From CAYJLB01 sp964370845 (GTDB taxonomy: Bacteria > Bacillota > Clostridia > Oscillospirales > Ruminococcaceae), in assembly GCA_964370845.1 (NCBI GenBank), contig CAYJLB010000073.1, forward strand, positions 1 through 9,489: a stretch of 9,489 bases of DNA, read 5' to 3'. A program made the translations under genes and the position numbers. Below are positions 6,413 to 9,489 of the stretch, piece by piece; positions within the stretch are counted from its first letter, which is position 1, and each line of letters opens with the position of its first letter. Below the pieces are notes generated by a model. That model made no database searches and was not told where the DNA came from. It was given only the letters and a program-made list of their open reading frames with translations.

Positions 6413-7882
6413 ATGAACGAAAAAGCTGTTTTAAATGAAAACATAACAAAAGACGAAGCTAAAGAACAAATTAAATTCCTAAAAAAAGAACTTGCTAATT
6501 TACAAAGGGAGCTAAAAGAAGCTAAACTTCCTGTAATTATTTTACTTGAAGGGCTTGGAGCATCTGGAAAAGGCAATGCGCTTTCTGAAATTATTTCCGA
6601 ACTTGACCCTAGACTTTTTAAGGTTTATACAAGACCAGGGACAGCTCCACAAGACGTAAGAAGACCATATTTACACCCGTTTTGGGGAACAATTCCTTCA
6701 AATGGTGAGATTTCAATACTTGAACATAGCTGGTATAATATTGCATTTAATAAAATTTATGAAGATAATAGCCTTTCAAATTCATATATAAAATCTATCA
6801 ATACTTTTGAGCGTCAACTTTGTGATGACGGATATTTAGTAATAAAATTATTTCTTTCTATAACAAAACAAGAGCAACAAAAACGTTTACTAGCCCTACA
6901 GGACAATGCTTCTACCGCTTGGAGAGTTTCCGAACACGATTGGGTTGGAAATGAGAAATTAAATGATAGATTGGAAATTATAAATTCCTTTATCGAAAAA
7001 ACCGATTTCGACCACGCAAAGTGGGAATATATTGATAATAACAAAAGGTGGTTTGGTTCATATACCATGCTGTCACTTTTGGTTAATAAAATAAAATCTG
7101 CTTTAGATATGGGTGTGCCTATGGTTCATAGCAGAAAAGAAGCGAAATTCGACATAGTAAAAACTACTCCACTTAAAGATATTGATTTGTCTGAAGGTGT
7201 TAGTGATGACGATTATAAGAAAATTTTAAAAGCTGAGAAAAAGCGTTTACAAGAGCTTCACGGTTACATTTATAAAAAGAAAATTCCTGTAGTATTAGCA
7301 TTTGAGGGCTGGGACGCAGCGGGAAAAGGTGGTGCAATTAGGCGACTTTCTTGGGCACTTGACCCTCGTGGATTTGACGTAATTCCAGTTGCTGCACCTA
7401 CTGCCGACGAACTAGCACATCATTATTTATGGCGTTTTTGGAAAAATATACCTAAAGACGGGCATATCACACTATTCGACCGCACTTGGTACGGACGTGT
7501 TATGGTTGAACGTTTAGAGGGATTTGCTCCCGAAGTTCGTTGGAAACAAGCCTTTACTGAAATAAATGAATTTGAAAAAGAACTTTCCAATTGGGGTGCA
7601 GTAGTAATAAAGTTCTGGTTACACATTGACAAAAAAGAGCAATTACGACGTTTTGAGGATAGGCAAAATACTCCCGAAAAGCAACACAAAATTACTGATG
7701 AAGACTGGCGAAATCGAGAAAAATGGGACGAATATGAGGTTGCAGTAGACGAAATGATTGAAAAAACTAACACTGTAACCGCACCTTGGGTAATAGTTGA
7801 GGGAAATGACAAAAAGTTTGCTAGGCTTAAAATTTTACGCACAGTGAGAGAAGCTTTAGAAAAAAAACTTGGTTTAGATTAA
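6413..7882 (+). CDS. Polyphosphate:AMP phosphotransferase, two-domain class II PPK2
   Basis: Cytoplasmic kinase that transfers phosphate from inorganic polyphosphate to AMP to give ADP. Its 489 residues hold two fused PPK2 domains, the layout of class II enzymes. The C-terminal domain is fully equipped: Walker A EGWDAAGKGG at 298-307, Walker B-like DRTWYGR at 356-362, and a late DEDWRNREKWDEY lid-like region. The N-terminal domain keeps a P-loop-like EGLGASGKGN at 46-55 but has EHSWYN at 104-109 where the active domain has Asp-Arg, so it is probably structural, as described for class II members. Residues 14-38 look like a coiled coil. AGAAAGGA at 6392-6399 lies 13 nt from the ATG. A separate promoter and a terminator region suggest a single-gene unit. 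The role may be AMP recycling under energy or envelope stress. Motifs are clear; AMP preference is inferred from architecture. Confidence 0.92.
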   Translation: MNEKAVLNENITKDEAKEQIKFLKKELANLQRELKEAKLPVIILLEGLGASGKGNALSEIISELDPRLFKVYTRPGTAPQDVRRPYLHPFWGTIPSNGEISILEHSWYNIAFNKIYEDNSLSNSYIKSINTFERQLCDDGYLVIKLFLSITKQEQQKRLLALQDNASTAWRVSEHDWVGNEKLNDRLEIINSFIEKTDFDHAKWEYIDNNKRWFGSYTMLSLLVNKIKSALDMGVPMVHSRKEAKFDIVKTTPLKDIDLSEGVSDDDYKKILKAEKKRLQELHGYIYKKKIPVVLAFEGWDAAGKGGAIRRLSWALDPRGFDVIPVAAPTADELAHHYLWRFWKNIPKDGHITLFDRTWYGRVMVERLEGFAPEVRWKQAFTEINEFEKELSNWGAVVIKFWLHIDKKEQLRRFEDRQNTPEKQHKITDEDWRNREKWDEYEVAVDEMIEKTNTVTAPWVIVEGNDKKFARLKILRTVREALEKKLGLD

Positions 7883-7884
7883 AA

Positions 7885-8035
7885 GGCAACGTGACGTTGC
7901 ATCCTTGCCCGCACCGAACTTAGTAAAAGAGGGTAATTTTGTTTCTGCGAGGGCAGATTTTGTAGGGGCGACCTGTGGTCGTCCGTTACCAAACAATAAT
8001 GTCGCAAAAATCTCACAAAAAATCACGAGATTTTC
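7885..8035. repeat. Dyad-rich intergenic element, probable dispersed repeat
   Basis: This non-coding island is richer in G and C at its left and centre than the flanks. It contains GCAACGT-G-ACGTTGC (7886-7900); TGCCC/GGGCA plus GCA/TGC arms starting near 7905 and ending near 7955; GGGCGACC (7966-7973) facing GGTCGTCC (7977-7984) across TGT with one G-U pair; and AAAATCTC (8007-8014) facing GAGATTTT (8027-8034). The GTAGGGGCGACC...GGTCG core resembles intergenic repeats I recall from many clostridial genomes. The outer limits are uncertain and no transposase or target duplication is seen. The last dyad might also act as a weak terminator for PPK2. Confidence 0.5.
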
Positions 8036-8050
8036 AAATAATAACAAATA

Positions 8051-8088
8051 AAAAAGGAATGATACATTATTTTGTATCATTCCTTTTT
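8051..8088. terminator. Perfect bidirectional terminator between convergent genes
   Basis: Arms 8051-8066 and 8073-8088 are perfectly complementary over 16 bp (AAAAAGGAATGATACA and its complement) with a six-base TTATTT loop. Each strand ends in a run of five T that forms the outer part of the stem. It sits one base from the stop of the leftward hydrolase gene and downstream of PPK2, so it can end transcription from both sides. Confidence 0.9.
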
Positions 8089-8089
8089 A

Positions 8090-8974
8090 CTATTCAAATA
8101 AAGTGGGGTCAAAGCCATAAATTTGTACAATTTCCAATTTATCGGAAAATAGCAAGTCTAATGGCGTTACAATTGCCCCTTCATCACCGTCAATATTAAT
8201 TCCAAACTCATTCCACGCATACCAGGGCAAGAACGCACATTGGGTTGTAAATCCCTCATCGTTGTGAGTTAAATCCATTTGCTCTAAAACACCCGCTGTT
8301 AAGGAATAGGCTTTATCCTGCAAATATTGTTCTGCAAAAATCGCAACTTCTTCGTGCTTATCAGTTTCTTCTTTAACCCTTAATACGGCGTAATTTGAGT
8401 ATCCTCCCCAACTATTAATAGTATTTGTATTTGACAATGTCCCAATTGCGTAAGACTCTATAATTCGATCATTTCCAAGATACATACTTGTATGTCCGTG
8501 AAGGTATCCTAAAGTAGAAGTGCAAATTGAAACTAAAATATCCCCCTCTTTTAAGGAAGCAAATTCGGGAGCATAAATTTTTTCTCCATTTTCATCTTCC
8601 GCTTCAATAACATAGGTAACAGGGTCTATAATAAATCTTCGGCTCGGTTCTCTTTCTTTTAAGAAAAATTCTTGATAAAAAAATAAACTTTCTTCCTCGC
8701 CCTTTGAAAATAATTCATCAACAGCGATTTTTCCAAGCCCAGTTTGATAAAAAATTTCCTCGTAATCTTCATCAGTTAAAACTTCTTTAGTAATCATTGC
8801 GGAAAGGTCAGTTTTTCCATAATCTGCTTTAAAAAACATTTTATTTGTGGGAATATAAATAACAAAAACCAAATATAAAATCACAGCTACTAAAATTCCA
8901 ACGCCAATTCCAATTAAAATTTTGATTTTTTTATTGTTTTTATTTTTTTGCTTATTTTGATTTTTTATCGGCAT
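8090..8974 (-). CDS. Membrane-anchored permuted papain-fold hydrolase, YiiX/NlpC-P60 superfamily
   Basis: A 294-residue protein with a Lys/Asn-rich cytoplasmic start (1-18), one transmembrane anchor near 17-41 and an extracellular remainder. Residues 44-130 are an acidic stretch I do not recognise. From about 140, LKEGDILV then GHTSMYLGNDRIIES and finally QCAFLPWYAWNEFGI follow the His-then-Cys order of the circularly permuted papain fold; likely catalytic residues are His161, Glu173 and Cys246. VTPLDLLFSDKL matches the family's end. Such proteins cleave amide or ester bonds in peptides, peptidoglycan or lipids; the substrate here is unknown. An in-frame TTG at 8995 would add seven residues, but it overlaps the AAAGGG site (8992-8987), so the ATG at 8974, 12 nt beyond, is chosen. 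The fold call rests on motifs alone. Confidence 0.7.
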   Translation of the reverse strand: MPIKNQNKQKNKNNKKIKILIGIGVGILVAVILYLVFVIYIPTNKMFFKADYGKTDLSAMITKEVLTDEDYEEIFYQTGLGKIAVDELFSKGEEESLFFYQEFFLKEREPSRRFIIDPVTYVIEAEDENGEKIYAPEFASLKEGDILVSICTSTLGYLHGHTSMYLGNDRIIESYAIGTLSNTNTINSWGGYSNYAVLRVKEETDKHEEVAIFAEQYLQDKAYSLTAGVLEQMDLTHNDEGFTTQCAFLPWYAWNEFGINIDGDEGAIVTPLDLLFSDKLEIVQIYGFDPTLFE

Positions 8975-9015
8975 AATTTTACAATTCCCTTTCAAAATTT
9001 TTCTTTTTAATGAGC

Positions 9016-9049
9016 AAAAACCACCCTAAATTTCTTTAGGGCAGTTTTT
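9016..9049 (-). terminator. Hairpin terminator or attenuator between the PepSY and hydrolase genes
   Basis: CCCTAAA (9024-9030) pairs with TTTAGGG (9035-9041) around a TTTC loop; after a two-base mismatch the stem continues as AAAAAC (9016-9021) with GTTTTT (9044-9049). On the minus strand it ends in five T, so it can stop transcription after the PepSY gene. Only about 23 nt separate it from the ribosome binding site of the hydrolase gene and I see no promoter in that gap, so partial read-through probably supplies the downstream gene. Confidence 0.7.
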
Positions 9050-9065
9050 ACAATTTTGACAAAAA

Positions 9066-9489
9066 TTAGTCATCGTCACCGTCATCGTCGTCATCATTAT
9101 CATCATCATCATCGTCATCATCGTCATCATCATCTTGACTATCTTCAGTTTCTAATTGTTCAACGTCATAATCAACTACTGCACCGCTTGTAGCAGAAAC
9201 TTCGTAATCGTAGTCTTTTCCGTCAAAAGTGAATTCAATGTCATATTTTCCGTCATCAAGAGAGATTTTGTAACCAGTGATGTTACCTGATGTTGCACCT
9301 GCGTGTGCTAAAGCTGCTTGTTTAGCTGCATCTTGTGACACTGTAGTTGCTGTAGTTTGAATATCGTCATCGTCGTCATCATCATCGTCCATGTCATCAT
9401 CTAAATCATCGTTATCGTCATCATCGTCGTCCATGTCGTCGTCTAAATCATCGTTATCGTCATCATCGTCGTCCATGTCGTCATCGAAA
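9066..9489 (-). CDS. Asp-rich PepSY-domain protein, start missing at right edge
   Basis: The reading frame stays open to the right edge, so the true N-terminus, probably with a signal peptide, lies outside; the ATG at 9476 is only a Met inside a repeat. About 140 residues are visible. Counting from that Met, 1-38 are nearly all Asp in 14-residue repeats (Met, Asp runs, Asn, Leu), 47-104 form a PepSY domain (DAAKQAALAHAG, then GKYDIEFTFDGKDYDYEV, then TSGAVVDYD), and the last 22 residues are almost pure Asp. PepSY domains occur in protease propeptides and in secreted proteins thought to restrain peptidases or bind metal. The Asp tracts would bind cations such as calcium. A hairpin follows the stop, then the hydrolase gene. 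The PepSY call is good; the job of the acidic arms is inferred. Confidence 0.8.
   Translation of the reverse strand, partial: FDDDMDDDDDDNDDLDDDMDDDDDDNDDLDDDMDDDDDDDDDIQTTATTVSQDAAKQAALAHAGATSGNITGYKISLDDGKYDIEFTFDGKDYDYEVSATSGAVVDYDVEQLETEDSQDDDDDDDDDDDDNDDDDDGDDD
9069..9134 (-). repeat. GAY codon tract coding for a C-terminal Asp run
   Basis: Twenty-two codons just before the stop encode Asp except for one Asn and one Gly. GAT and GAC are mixed, which breaks up the trinucleotide repeat and should lower slippage, but the tract is still a simple-sequence region in which copy number may vary between strains. Confidence 0.85.
9393..9476 (-). repeat. 42-bp tandem repeat in the Asp-rich PepSY gene
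   Basis: Two full copies (9393-9434 and 9435-9476) encode the same 14-residue unit, Met followed by six Asp, Asn, two Asp, Leu and three Asp. They differ at only a few third-position bases. A further copy starts at 9477 and runs toward the edge, where the frame reads Phe-Asp-Asp-Asp before Met. The near identity at DNA level points to recent in-frame expansion. Confidence 0.85.

Noticed and set aside
7975..8199. Plus-strand open frame across the intergenic island and the end of the hydrolase gene
   Set aside because: It crosses a perfect bidirectional terminator and runs antisense to a well-supported gene, with no ribosome binding site or recognisable motif.
9069..9476. Short direct repeats at the right edge as a CRISPR array
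   Set aside because: They are in-frame GAY codons within a protein gene, with no spacer/repeat alternation.

Overview
The window looks like chromosome from a low-GC, Gram-positive Clostridia-type bacterium (Bacillota). The signs are AT-rich coding sequence, strong purine-rich ribosome binding sites (AGAAAGGA or AAGGAGG), a LexA of the Firmicutes type, a YtrA-type GntR/ABC operon, a cell-wall sorting signal of the PPXTG kind known from clostridia, and a TatD-linked radical SAM protein. I cannot name a genus from the sequence alone.

Layout, left to right. (1) A rightward cluster, murC - lexA - small radical SAM protein, with short gaps (19 and 42 nt). It links cell-wall precursor synthesis, the SOS repressor and a radical SAM enzyme of unknown substrate. 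(2) A 320-nt AT-rich non-coding stretch holding repeated TGTAAATT/CAATTTGT motifs, an extended -10 promoter and a leader whose hairpin covers part of the Shine-Dalgarno sequence. It precedes an acidic, secreted, wall-anchored surface protein of unknown fold with codon use suggesting high expression. (3) A strong bidirectional terminator, then a leftward operon gntR (YtrA-like) - ABC ATPase - ABC-2 permease. This operon starts from a near-consensus promoter whose downstream part carries four 8-bp tandem repeats, the probable autoregulatory operator. (4) Divergent from it, a two-domain class II PPK2 (polyphosphate:AMP phosphotransferase) with its own good promoter. (5) A roughly 150-nt intergenic island, GC-richer than its surroundings and full of dyads, resembling a dispersed repeat element, followed by a second perfect bidirectional terminator. 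(6) Two leftward envelope genes: a membrane-anchored, circularly permuted papain-fold (YiiX/NlpC-P60 superfamily) hydrolase and, upstream of it, an extremely Asp-rich PepSY-domain protein with 42-bp tandem repeats that runs off the right edge.

Most genes concern the envelope or stress: MurC builds peptidoglycan precursor, LexA controls DNA-damage genes, the YtrA-type ABC system in relatives answers cell-wall-antibiotic stress, PPK2 links polyphosphate to the adenylate pool, and the three exported or anchored proteins act at the surface. No mobile element gene, tRNA, rRNA or CRISPR array was seen. The most unusual points are the surface-protein leader (hairpin plus possible short leader peptide), the tandem-repeat operator, and the pairing of an Asp-rich PepSY protein with a membrane-tethered cysteine hydrolase across a hairpin that leaves no obvious room for a second promoter.
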